Source: Clostridiaceae bacterium
GTDB taxonomy: Bacteria > Bacillota > Clostridia > DSM-8532
Direction: 5' to 3'
Assembly: GCA_025361665.1 (NCBI GenBank)
Contig: JANYKF010000186.1
Coordinates: 1 to 6,545 of the forward strand
Length of the DNA stretch: 6,545 nt
Positions 1 to 6,169 of the stretch are shown one piece after another; positions within the stretch are counted from its first letter, which is position 1; each line of letters opens with the position of its first letter. A model generated the notes under the pieces. It was not told the DNA's origin. It searched no databases and saw nothing but the letters and a program-made list of their open reading frames with translations. A program made the translations under genes and the position numbers.

Positions 1-230
1 CCGGAACGCTCCTTCCTCTGACGCTTCTGCCGATGGGCGTCCAGGAAGTGATGCGCTGGATGCCGTTCTATTATATCCAGTATCTTCCTGCTTCCCTTTT
101 TCTGGGCCTGAAGGCTGACGAGGGGATCAGCGGATTGTTGATCATTGCAGGCTGGACTGCCGGGTTCCTGTTATTGGGCGAATGGGCCTGGCGGGTCTTG
201 CGCCGGGATGATGAGGGGGTTGGAGCATGA
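1..230 (+). CDS. ABC-2 family transporter permease, C-terminal part (partial gene)
   Basis: This is the last 76 or so codons of a gene that begins before the window; the frame is open from base 3 to the TGA at 228-230. The visible product has a hydrophobic stretch and a pattern typical of the C-terminus of the ABC-2_membrane_6 type permeases: LLPMGVQEVMRWMPF, then YIQYLPASLFLGL, a final membrane segment (SGLLIIAGWTAGFLLLGEWA) and a basic tail (WRVLRRDDEG). Such permeases form a heteromeric export channel in the cytoplasmic membrane with a second permease and an ATPase. The stop codon overlaps the start of the next gene as ATGA, so the two are translationally coupled and probably partners. The substrate cannot be read from the sequence. 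The family call rests on a short fragment plus the neighbour. Confidence 0.75.
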   Translation, partial: GTLLPLTLLPMGVQEVMRWMPFYYIQYLPASLFLGLKADEGISGLLIIAGWTAGFLLLGEWAWRVLRRDDEGVGA

Positions 231-1027
231 AATCTGTCCGGAGGCATCTGAAGCTGCTCTCCACGATGCTAAAAATCCGCCTCGGCAGGCAGATGATGTA
301 TCGTGCCAGTTTCTGGACGGCTTTTTTCGTGGACAGCACGCTGTTTGTCGTGCAGCTTGTCGTCTTCTCCACCCTGTTCCTGAATGTGGACAGCGTGAAC
401 GGCTGGACAAGGGAGCAGATGGTTTTCTTCGTTGGAACTTTCTCCATCATCGACGGCATTGAAATGTGTCTTTATTTCTTCGGACTCATCGGACTGCCGG
501 AGAAAATCAGAAGCGGAAAGCTTGACCTCTACCTCACCAAACCTGTTCATCCGCTGTTTTTCACCAGTTTCGAATCCATCGACATCGGAGCCGGGTTTCT
601 GGCCCTTCCCGGAATCGCGATGGTCATCTGGGCCACTGCCGCGATGGGCATCAGGCTGACCGTCGGGCTTGTCCTGGGTTATCTTTTCCTTTTGGCCACC
701 ATGCTTCTTCTGCTTTACAATCTTGTCCTTCTGATGCGGTCGGCGGCGTTCTGGTTCACGAGAATCGAGTCTCTCAACGAATTGGAAGGCGAATTGATGG
801 GGTTTTCCTTCCGGGTGCCGGGCATCGTCTTTCAAGGAGCCATGAAGACGGTTCTGTATGTCATTCTTCCCTATGCCCTGCTGGCCACGGTTCCCACGCA
901 GTTCTTCACGGGGATCCTGTCAGGAAAAGAGTGGGCGTCCACCTTGGCGGTAGTCGCCGTGTTCACGGGTTTGGCACAGTTTATATGGAAACAGGGGCTA
1001 AAACGGTATGAGAGCACGGGGAGCTAA
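227..1027 (+). CDS. ABC-2 family transporter permease (ABC2_membrane_6 type)
   Basis: A complete 266-residue integral membrane protein, a usual length for this permease family. It starts with a basic cytoplasmic segment (MKSVRRHLK), followed by about six hydrophobic segments near residues 29-53, 63-83, 121-141, 145-170, 205-228 and 236-254. The segment IRSGKLDLYLTKPVHPLF (94-111) is the family hallmark: a cytoplasmic stretch of the form I-x-G-x-L-D-x-x-L-x-[KR]-P-[VI]. The start ATG at 227 overlaps the previous stop (ATGA) and has a GAGGGGG ribosome binding site seven bases upstream. With the upstream permease it probably forms the membrane part of an ABC exporter; the ATPase is not in the window. 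The transported substrate is unknown. The gene ends convergently 36 bases from the Nudix gene on the other strand. Confidence 0.88.
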   Translation: MKSVRRHLKLLSTMLKIRLGRQMMYRASFWTAFFVDSTLFVVQLVVFSTLFLNVDSVNGWTREQMVFFVGTFSIIDGIEMCLYFFGLIGLPEKIRSGKLDLYLTKPVHPLFFTSFESIDIGAGFLALPGIAMVIWATAAMGIRLTVGLVLGYLFLLATMLLLLYNLVLLMRSAAFWFTRIESLNELEGELMGFSFRVPGIVFQGAMKTVLYVILPYALLATVPTQFFTGILSGKEWASTLAVVAVFTGLAQFIWKQGLKRYESTGS

Positions 1028-1063
1028 TCGTGATGCGGTGCTGAGATCTAACATCCACTTTTG
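1028..1063. other. convergent intergenic spacer without a visible terminator
   Basis: These 36 bases separate the stop codons of the permease gene (+) and the Nudix gene (-). They contain a small AGATCT palindrome but no GC-rich hairpin followed by a T run on either strand, so no intrinsic terminator is supported. Transcripts from the two blocks may overlap at their 3' ends. Confidence 0.5.
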
Positions 1064-1513
1064 TTATCCCATGCTTTCATTTCCAAGATAAACATCGGTT
1101 TTCTCATGATTGTAAAAACGGATGACTTGTGAACGAAGTTTTGATGGATAGAGCGGCTGATCCATCAAACCCTCTATTGAAAGCCATTCATACCCTACTT
1201 GATGAACATCGGCCTGAATTTCGGCATTTTCGATTTTCCCGACATACTCGCAATGGAAAACCAAATCAACTCTGTGAAATGATTCTCCATGTGTCCCCTC
1301 TATCACGAACTCCAGTGATTTCGGTACTACTTCAATCCCCATTTCTTCCGCGCATTCCCTCCTGACTGCCTCGGACAGCAGTTCCTCTGCATCCTGGCCG
1401 CCGCCGGGCATGACGAAAAAGATGTCGCCATTATCGTTTATTTTTGCAGCGAGCATCTTTCCATCCTTGATGATGAGTGCCTTTGCCGAATTGCGAATTC
1501 GTCTGTCAGTCAT
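1064..1513 (-). CDS. Nudix hydrolase
   Basis: A 149-residue Nudix-fold hydrolase, the usual size for a single-domain member. These enzymes hydrolyse nucleoside diphosphates linked to another moiety, using Mg2+ in the cytoplasm. The complete Nudix box lies at residues 38-60: G38-x5-E44-x7-R52-E53-C-x-E56-E57-x-G59-I60, preceded by MPGG, so all metal-binding glutamates are present. The C-terminal half (HQVGYEWL, then LYPSKLR and VYLGN) resembles a common Bacillota subgroup of unassigned substrate. The start chosen is the ATG at 1513, just before RIRNSAKALIIKDG, with an AGGGTGG ribosome binding site three bases upstream. An in-frame ATG at 1603 would add 30 residues, but these are encoded by the repeat element and overlap the aminotransferase gene, so it is rejected. 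The gene follows the aminotransferase gene by 56 bases and is probably in its operon. The substrate is not predictable. Confidence 0.9.
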   Translation of the reverse strand: MTDRRIRNSAKALIIKDGKMLAAKINDNGDIFFVMPGGGQDAEELLSEAVRRECAEEMGIEVVPKSLEFVIEGTHGESFHRVDLVFHCEYVGKIENAEIQADVHQVGYEWLSIEGLMDQPLYPSKLRSQVIRFYNHEKTDVYLGNESMG

Positions 1514-1516
1514 ATT

Positions 1517-1523
1517 CCACCCT
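1517..1523 (-). promoter_or_regulatory. ribosome binding site of the Nudix gene, supplied by the repeat
   Basis: Read on the minus strand this is AGGGTGG, three bases before the ATG at 1513. It decides the start at MTDRR over the upstream in-frame ATG at 1603. Its first two bases belong to the outer end of the repeat's hairpin stem, so folding of the hairpin could affect access of the ribosome. That regulatory effect is inferred. Confidence 0.6.
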
Positions 1524-1603
1524 GTAAATTCGTCGTTTAAATAACATAAACAAATAGATTCGGACGCATTTACAGGTCTTCCTGGTGATTCGCCGCGAAG
1601 CAT
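1517..1603 (-). repeat. 87-bp dispersed repeat, copy 2, with 13-bp inverted arms
   Basis: This copy resembles 3854-3940 over its whole 87 bases in the same orientation; my hand count is about 70 % identity with one compensating indel in each copy. The left arm CTGTAAATTCGTC (1522-1534) and right arm GACGCATTTACAG (1563-1575) pair at 12 of 13 positions around a 28-base loop (1535-1562); C1521:G1576 extends the stem. On the minus strand the element begins ATGCTTCGCGGCGAA and ends in AGGGTGG. It overlaps the end of the aminotransferase gene, supplying roughly its last ten codons and its TAA (within the right arm). Its AGGGTGG end is the ribosome binding site of the Nudix gene. It could be a non-autonomous mobile or REP-like element, an operator, or an RNA hairpin. 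There is no terminal T run to suggest a terminator. Confidence 0.75.
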
Positions 1604-2781
1604 GTGTATTCCGCTGCCAGCTTCGTGAAAGCCGGCAATGACCGTTCGATCGTACCGAGGTTGACGCAGTAGGACAGGCGGAAATGGCCCGGACAGCCGA
1701 AACTGCTTCCCGGGACAACGAGGAGGTTGTACTTGACCGCATTCTTCGCAAAGGCCACATCATCCGCGATCGGCGACTGTGGAAACAGGTAAAAGGCGCC
1801 ACCCGGTTTCACGCAGGAGAACCCGATGGAGACAAGATGGTTGTACAGCAGATCCCTGCGGATTTTATAGAACTCCGTGTCCACCGTGACATCCAGGTTT
1901 TCGGCAACCACACGTTGAAACAAGGCCGGTGCATTGACGAACCCGAGCGTCCGGTTCAGGGAAACCAATGCCCCCATCAGCGTCGATACGGATGCAATGC
2001 GGCTCGATGCGGAAATATAGCCGATCCGCTCACCCGGGAGGGCAAGTGACTTGCTGAATGAATTGACGACAATCGCATTCCGGAAAATCGACATCACATT
2101 CGGCACGACAACCCCGTCATAAACGATGCTCACATAGGGTTCGTCCGAGATGACATAGATTTCCGTGCCAAACTCCCTGCCCTTGCGTTCCAGCAAGGCG
2201 GACAGGGCTTCCAGGCCAGACCGGTCGAGGATGACGCCGGTCGGGTTGTTCGGCGAGTTGAGGATGACGGCTTTCGTGTTTGGCGTCAGCACCGCCTCGA
2301 CGGCATCAACGTCCAGTGCGAAAGAATCCTTCTTCAGTTTCACGACGACCGGTTTTCCACCCGCATTGCCGATATAGGACAGGTATTCCACAAAGTAAGG
2401 GGCAAGGACCACGACTTCCTCATCGGGATTGAGCAGTGCCTTCAGCACGATGTTCAGGCCGGCTGCCGCACCGCACACCATGACGACATGGCCGGCGTCC
2501 AGCGGGACGCTGCTTCTTCCGGACAGCCAGGCCGCCACTTTCGCGCGCACTTCATCGAGTCCGGCATTGGGCATGTACCGATGTGTTCCCTTCGCGTCTG
2601 AGAGCACCAGCGAACGCAGGCTTGCGAGAACAGGCTCCGGCGGTTCTATTTCCGGGTTTCCGATGCTGAAGTCGAATACATTGTCCGCGCCGAACTGCTT
2701 GCGGAGCCTGTTTCCTTCTTCGAACATGGCCCGGATCATGGATGATCCGGCAAGGCCGTCTACCACTTTTTTTGAAAACAT
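1570..2781 (-). CDS. PLP-dependent aminotransferase, class I/II
   Basis: A 403-residue fold-type I aminotransferase of the aspartate aminotransferase superfamily, a normal length for the group. It transfers an amino group between an amino acid and a 2-oxo acid in the cytoplasm using pyridoxal phosphate. Visible signatures are FDFSIGNPE (36-44), HRYMPNAGL (68-76), NSPNNPTG (175-182), ISDEPY (211-216; Asp213 and Tyr216 contact the cofactor), SFSKSLALPGERIGY (241-255; Lys244 is the Schiff-base lysine) and the substrate-carboxylate Arg368 in HFRLSY. The start ATG at 2781 has AAGGCGG eight bases upstream. It lies 27 bases after the oxidoreductase gene, so cotranscription is likely. The last residues (CFAANHQEDL) and stop codon fall inside an 87-bp repeat also found at 3854-3940, so the C-terminus may have been replaced by insertion of the repeat. 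The substrate is not predictable. Confidence 0.9.
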   Translation of the reverse strand: MFSKKVVDGLAGSSMIRAMFEEGNRLRKQFGADNVFDFSIGNPEIEPPEPVLASLRSLVLSDAKGTHRYMPNAGLDEVRAKVAAWLSGRSSVPLDAGHVVMVCGAAAGLNIVLKALLNPDEEVVVLAPYFVEYLSYIGNAGGKPVVVKLKKDSFALDVDAVEAVLTPNTKAVILNSPNNPTGVILDRSGLEALSALLERKGREFGTEIYVISDEPYVSIVYDGVVVPNVMSIFRNAIVVNSFSKSLALPGERIGYISASSRIASVSTLMGALVSLNRTLGFVNAPALFQRVVAENLDVTVDTEFYKIRRDLLYNHLVSIGFSCVKPGGAFYLFPQSPIADDVAFAKNAVKYNLLVVPGSSFGCPGHFRLSYCVNLGTIERSLPAFTKLAAEYTCFAANHQEDL

Positions 2782-2808
2782 GCCACTGTCCGCCTTTCTA
2801 CCCCCGTG

Positions 2809-3807
2809 CTATTTGAATCTCACGACCAAACCGGACTCCATGGACTCGTTTGCCGCAAGCGCCAGCCTGAGGGACTCCACCGCATCGGCGTATGGGGAAC
2901 GGATCAAGGAGCCGTCGCCGGACTTGATGGCATTCATGAAAGTACGGTCAAGCGTCAGTCCCTGGTCAACAGACGTGCGGTATTCCCTTGTCTCCGCCTT
3001 GCTGATGAAGGTGGAGGATTTTCGCAGCTTGTATTCGATGGTCATGTCCTTGGCGATGATCGTGAGCCCGTTGTGCTCAAAGCCGTTGTCGGCATAGCAG
3101 CCCGTGAACAAGGTTGCCGTTACGCTGTTTTTGAAGGTGATGACGCAGGTCGAATGGTCATCGGTATCATAGGCGATGCCGTCCTTTTCGAAAGGTTCAA
3201 CGATGCCGCGTGAGCAGGTGGCATACACGGATTGCGGTTCTCCGAAAAAGTAACGGAGCATGTCCACCAGGTGAATGTTCTGTTCGACCAGCTGCGCGCC
3301 GCAAGTGGATTTTTTGAGCCACCACCACACCATCGGAATACCACCCACCCAGGAGCCATATACGATTCCCGTGCGATGTTTCGGCAATTCTGCCCTGATC
3401 GGCTCGATGATATCGAGATACCGATCCTGAAAGCCCACGTGGGTGAGCAGTTTCCGTGCCTTCACCCTGGCGGCGATATCTTCGGCCATGCTGATGTCCA
3501 GCGTCATCGGCTTTTCCACAAGGAAATGCCATCCCTTTTCAATCGCCCTGTATTCCGTGTCGGTGTGCGCGGTTGGCTCTATGCAGATATAGACGGCATC
3601 CAAAGCAGTGGCCGCTTCGGCGTCATAAAGCTCGGTGTGGCTTTTGTACAGCCGTTTGGCGCCGGTTCTCAAAGCCATCGCATCCAGGCGGGTCATCACG
3701 GGATCCGCCGCCGCCACGATTTCAACATCCTCCATCTGCAGCAGGTGATCCACATGGTAGTTGGCGATCCCGCCGCATCCGATCAGTCCGAGCCTTATTT
3801 TGTTCAT
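2809..3807 (-). CDS. Gfo/Idh/MocA family NAD(P)-dependent oxidoreductase
   Basis: A 332-residue sugar or cyclitol dehydrogenase-type protein of usual family length, probably cytoplasmic. The N-terminal Rossmann fold opens with IRLGLIGCGGIANYH (4-18), which contains the dinucleotide-binding glycines. The family motif EKPMTLD (98-104) carries the catalytic-site Lys99. The C-terminal alpha/beta domain contains the EQNIHLVD segment (175-182), with the conserved His179 and Asp182 of the substrate site. The chosen start is the ATG at 3807 with AGGAGG eight bases upstream; a TTG at 3846 would add 13 residues before the Rossmann fold and is not supported. It heads a closely spaced set with the aminotransferase and Nudix genes and follows glycoside hydrolase genes. 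A role in oxidising or epimerising a released sugar is therefore plausible but inferred. The substrate and the choice of NAD or NADP are unknown. Confidence 0.92.
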   Translation of the reverse strand: MNKIRLGLIGCGGIANYHVDHLLQMEDVEIVAAADPVMTRLDAMALRTGAKRLYKSHTELYDAEAATALDAVYICIEPTAHTDTEYRAIEKGWHFLVEKPMTLDISMAEDIAARVKARKLLTHVGFQDRYLDIIEPIRAELPKHRTGIVYGSWVGGIPMVWWWLKKSTCGAQLVEQNIHLVDMLRYFFGEPQSVYATCSRGIVEPFEKDGIAYDTDDHSTCVITFKNSVTATLFTGCYADNGFEHNGLTIIAKDMTIEYKLRKSSTFISKAETREYRTSVDQGLTLDRTFMNAIKSGDGSLIRSPYADAVESLRLALAANESMESGLVVRFK

Positions 3808-3815
3808 CCTGCATT

Positions 3816-3821
3816 CCTCCT
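3816..3821 (-). promoter_or_regulatory. ribosome binding site of the oxidoreductase gene
   Basis: A perfect AGGAGG on the minus strand, eight bases before the ATG at 3807. It fixes the start at MNKIRLGLIG rather than at the upstream in-frame TTG at 3846. Confidence 0.85.
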
Positions 3822-3853
3822 GGAAAGAAAAATTGATGCAAAACAATGATTTG

Positions 3854-3940
3854 CTACCCTATAAATGCGTCGAATCAATAACTGAAACCATAAAGCCAAG
3901 ACGCATTTATAGTGGCTTCCTAGTGTTCGGGGCGAAGCAT
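3854..3940 (-). repeat. 87-bp dispersed repeat, copy 1, with 13-bp perfect inverted arms
   Basis: The arms CTATAAATGCGTC (3859-3871) and GACGCATTTATAG (3900-3912) are perfect inverted repeats around a 28-base loop (3872-3899). The same 13-28-13 layout, the flanking ATGCTTCGC...CGAA...AGGAAG segment and the terminal AGGGTRG recur at 1517-1603. Arm position 3 and its partner are A:T here (3861:3910) and G:C in the other copy (1524:1573), a compensatory change. The loop centre is also alike (AATAACTGAAAC versus AATAACATAAAC). The copy lies in the spacer between the GH42 and oxidoreductase genes, downstream of a candidate promoter, so it would form part of the mRNA leader. A short open stretch on the minus strand reads CFAPNTRKPL-stop, parallel to the aminotransferase end, but nothing before CFA resembles the aminotransferase. 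Confidence 0.78.
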
Positions 3941-3961
3941 CTATCGTTTACCCTACCAGAC

Positions 3962-3970
3962 ATTATATCA
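3962..3970 (-). promoter_or_regulatory. candidate extended -10 promoter for the oxidoreductase, aminotransferase and Nudix genes
   Basis: The minus strand reads TGATATAAT, a perfect extended -10 (TGnTATAAT), 18 bases downstream of the GH42 stop codon. The best -35-like hexamer is TTGATC, 19 bases upstream, which is weak in match and spacing; an extended -10 can tolerate this. Transcription would start near 3954-3956, giving a leader of about 150 bases that contains the whole 87-bp repeat before the oxidoreductase start. The call is from sequence pattern alone. Confidence 0.5.
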
Positions 3971-3988
3971 GCAATTTGGCAAATCCGA

Positions 3989-6106
3989 TCAATCCTTTTG
4001 ACGGCAATCCTCTTGACGGCAATCCTCTTGACGGTAATGCAAAACCTTCACATCGTACGGTTCCAGGGCCACTTCCCCTTGCATTCGCTTGCCGGAGAGC
4101 ATTTCCTCCGCCTCCCCGGGCATCCGCACCGCTTGCCGTGCCTCTGAGAAATTCATGAGGAATACGAACCGATCCTTGCCGTTCGTGCGGAGTACAGCGG
4201 TGACCCCCTCCGGCAAATCGGCATCCAATGCCCTTAACAATCGCATTTTCCCAGTCAGGGCAGCATAAAAATCACGCAGGAAGGCGAATTCCGATCGGGC
4301 AGCCACATACCAGGCTTCTCCAGTCCCATAGGCGTTGACTGTAACGGCCGGACGGCCCGCATAGAAGTCGGATGCGTAAGTGGCCGCAATGCGGGCTGTC
4401 TCCGCATGGATGAGCTCGCAGTAAGTGTGGGCCTTGTAGGTTCCCGCCAGTTTCAAGTCGTTGTCGGCGGCAAACCGGATACCGTTCTCGTCGTTGTCGT
4501 GCAAGGAGTCGATTTCTTCGGCCCAGATGCCGGTCACCTTGCGCAGCGGTCCGGGAACCCCCCCCAGGAAACACAAATCGCTCTCATCGACATAACCTGA
4601 GAAATAACCGGTCACCAATGTTCCGCCGGCTTCCACAAACGCCGTGAGCCGCTCCGCAACACCGGGCCTGAGCATGTACAGCATGGGTGCCACCACCAGT
4701 TTGTATCCAGCGAAGTCGCAATCCTCATTGATGACATCCACAGGGACGCCCAGTTTCCAAAATGCCCTGTAATGCGCCTTGCAGGCCTGCTCATATCCCT
4801 TTTGACCGGGACCGTTGCGAAGTGCCTGCGCGTCGTCGATGGCCCAGCGGTTTTCCCAGTCGTAGATCAACGCCACATCGGGCCTGACCGTCGACCCGCC
4901 TATAGGAGCCAGTTTCCGCAGATCTTCGCCTACCTCGGCCACATCCCGAAAGACGCGGGTATGTTCATGTCCGACATGATCCACCACGGCGCCATGCAGT
5001 TTTTCGGAAGCGCCACGGCTCTTGCGCCACTGGAAATACTGAACGGTATCCGAACCGTGCGCAACCGCCTGCAAGGAGGACAGCCGATGCATGCCGGGCC
5101 TCTTGAGCTTGTTGACCGGCTGCCAGTTCACGATGCTCGGTGTGCTCTCCATCAGCATGAAGGGTTTTCCGCCCTTGAGGCTGCGGGTGAGGTCATGGAC
5201 AAACGAGATGTCCGCAGCCAGTTCCCAGGTTTTCATACCGCCGCAATGCCAGGACGGATAGTTGTCCCAGGATACCAAATCCAGTTCAGGAGCCATCTTC
5301 CAGTAATCAAGACCGGTATAGGTACCCATCAGGTTCGTCGTGATCGGCACATTCGGAGTCAGTTCGCGAAGCGGCTTCATTTCGTTTTTCATGAACTCCG
5401 TTGTCTGAAAGGTCACAAACCGCTTCCAATCCAGATTGTGACCATGAACCGCGTTTTCTCCGTGAGGGGCGGGTGATTCGATTTGGTCGAATCCATTGAA
5501 CCGGTGGCTCCAGAACCCGGTCCACCAGGCAAGGTTCAACGCTTCGATATCATGGCCGTAACGGCTTCTCAACCAGTTGCGGAAGGCATCCTGGCAAAGA
5601 TCGCAGTGGCATTCTCCGCCGAACTCATTGGAAATATGCCAGACCAGCAAGGAGGGGTGATCCTTGTACCTGTCTGCCAGCAAACGATTGATGCGTTCCG
5701 TCTTTTCACGGTACACCGGCGACGTATAGCAATGATTGTGACGCAGCCCATGCAGGTTGCGATGCCTGTCGGCTTCCACGCGAAGCACCTCGGGGTATGC
5801 CCGGGACATCCAGGCCGGACGCGCGCCACTCGGTGTTGCGAGGATCGCCTTGGCCCCCTGGGCAGCCAACTTGTCCATGATCGTGTCAAGCCAATTGAAT
5901 TCGAATCGGCCTTCTTCAGGTTCCAGAGAGGACCACGAGAAGATCCCGACGGACATCGCATTGCACCCGGCGAGTTTCATCAGCCGCATGTCCTCGTCCC
6001 ATATTTCAGGGGTCTTGATCCATTGGTCCGGATTGTAGTCTCCCCCATGCAGGAGATGGGGAAATGCGGCATTGATGGGTTCATACTGTTGCGGTTTGCC
6101 GTTCAT
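3989..6106 (-). CDS. beta-galactosidase, glycoside hydrolase family 42
   Basis: A 705-residue GH42 enzyme (family usually about 650-700) that removes terminal beta-galactosyl, or in some members alpha-L-arabinopyranosyl, residues by a retaining mechanism. There is no signal peptide, so it probably acts on imported oligosaccharides. The TIM barrel (about 15-390) opens with the hallmark GGDYNPDQW (21-29). The acid/base is Glu161 in WHISNEFGG and the nucleophile Glu320 in FMLMEST. Cys126, Cys166, Cys168 and Cys171 match the zinc-site cysteines of clostral-type GH42 enzymes such as A4-beta-Gal. The trimerisation domain (about 405-610) and a small beta domain (about 615-690) follow. The start has GGGAGG eight bases upstream. 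It lies 63 bases after a GH30-type gene, probably in the same operon. Odd: the protein continues past the usual end (VKVLHY) with a repeat-encoded, cysteine-containing tail, (RQEDC)2RQKD. Confidence 0.95.
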   Translation of the reverse strand: MNGKPQQYEPINAAFPHLLHGGDYNPDQWIKTPEIWDEDMRLMKLAGCNAMSVGIFSWSSLEPEEGRFEFNWLDTIMDKLAAQGAKAILATPSGARPAWMSRAYPEVLRVEADRHRNLHGLRHNHCYTSPVYREKTERINRLLADRYKDHPSLLVWHISNEFGGECHCDLCQDAFRNWLRSRYGHDIEALNLAWWTGFWSHRFNGFDQIESPAPHGENAVHGHNLDWKRFVTFQTTEFMKNEMKPLRELTPNVPITTNLMGTYTGLDYWKMAPELDLVSWDNYPSWHCGGMKTWELAADISFVHDLTRSLKGGKPFMLMESTPSIVNWQPVNKLKRPGMHRLSSLQAVAHGSDTVQYFQWRKSRGASEKLHGAVVDHVGHEHTRVFRDVAEVGEDLRKLAPIGGSTVRPDVALIYDWENRWAIDDAQALRNGPGQKGYEQACKAHYRAFWKLGVPVDVINEDCDFAGYKLVVAPMLYMLRPGVAERLTAFVEAGGTLVTGYFSGYVDESDLCFLGGVPGPLRKVTGIWAEEIDSLHDNDENGIRFAADNDLKLAGTYKAHTYCELIHAETARIAATYASDFYAGRPAVTVNAYGTGEAWYVAARSEFAFLRDFYAALTGKMRLLRALDADLPEGVTAVLRTNGKDRFVFLMNFSEARQAVRMPGEAEEMLSGKRMQGEVALEPYDVKVLHYRQEDCRQEDCRQKD
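3991..4035. repeat. 15-bp tandem repeat, three units, at the 3' end of the GH42 gene
   Basis: Three consecutive units of AATCCTCTTGACGGC occupy 3991-4005, 4006-4020 and 4021-4035, with a single difference between neighbouring units (TTTT/TCTT, then GGC/GGT). AATCCGATC just before the array may be a degraded partial unit. The unit is five codons long, so copy-number change keeps the GH42 frame. On the minus strand it encodes the tail RQEDC-RQEDC-RQKD. Near-identity of the units suggests recent slippage. Confidence 0.85.
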
Positions 6107-6169
6107 GACGATAACCTCCCGAATGAATGATTTCTGTTGAGTGCCGGAAAAAAGGATTCATGCCGCATA
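6107..6169 (-). other. spacer between the GH30-type and GH42 genes
   Basis: This 63-base gap holds the GH42 ribosome binding site (GGGAGG at 6115-6120 on the minus strand). It has a T run on the minus strand (TTTTTT near 6148-6153) but no convincing stem before it, and no good promoter. Cotranscription of the two hydrolase genes is therefore the simplest reading. Confidence 0.5.

Noticed and set aside
1514..1603. In-frame 30-residue N-terminal extension of the Nudix protein from the ATG at 1603
   Set aside because: The extension is encoded by the repeat element and overlaps the aminotransferase end, has no good ribosome site, and is not preserved in the other repeat copy, where the same frame stops after MLRPEH. 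The ATG at 1513 has AGGGTGG and fits the family.
2429..3097. Long open frame of 222 codons on the + strand spanning the aminotransferase start and the oxidoreductase end
   Set aside because: It is antisense to two well-supported genes, crosses their junction, and its translation is low-complexity, Ser/Pro-rich and resembles no family.
1570..3807. Oxidoreductase plus aminotransferase as an amino-sugar pathway of the NtdC/NtdA (kanosamine) or WlbA/WlbE type
   Set aside because: In those pathways the aminotransferase is of the DegT/DnrJ/EryC1 family. This one has class I/II aspartate-aminotransferase signatures (NSPNNPTG, SFSKSLALPGERIGY), so the analogy fails.
3859..3912. The 13-bp inverted repeat as an intrinsic terminator of the GH42 transcript
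   Set aside because: The arms are AT-rich at the base, the loop is 28 bases, and no T run follows the stem on either strand.
3855..3955. TACCCTA at 3855-3861 and 3949-3955 as a target-site duplication around the repeat
   Set aside because: The first copy lies within the repeat itself (the other repeat copy has CACCCTG at the same place), so it cannot be a host duplication; seven bases could match by chance.
4772..6130. Two long open frames on the + strand (4772-5476 and 5483-6130) inside the GH42 gene
   Set aside because: Both are shadows of the GH42 coding sequence on the opposite strand, with no credible family match.
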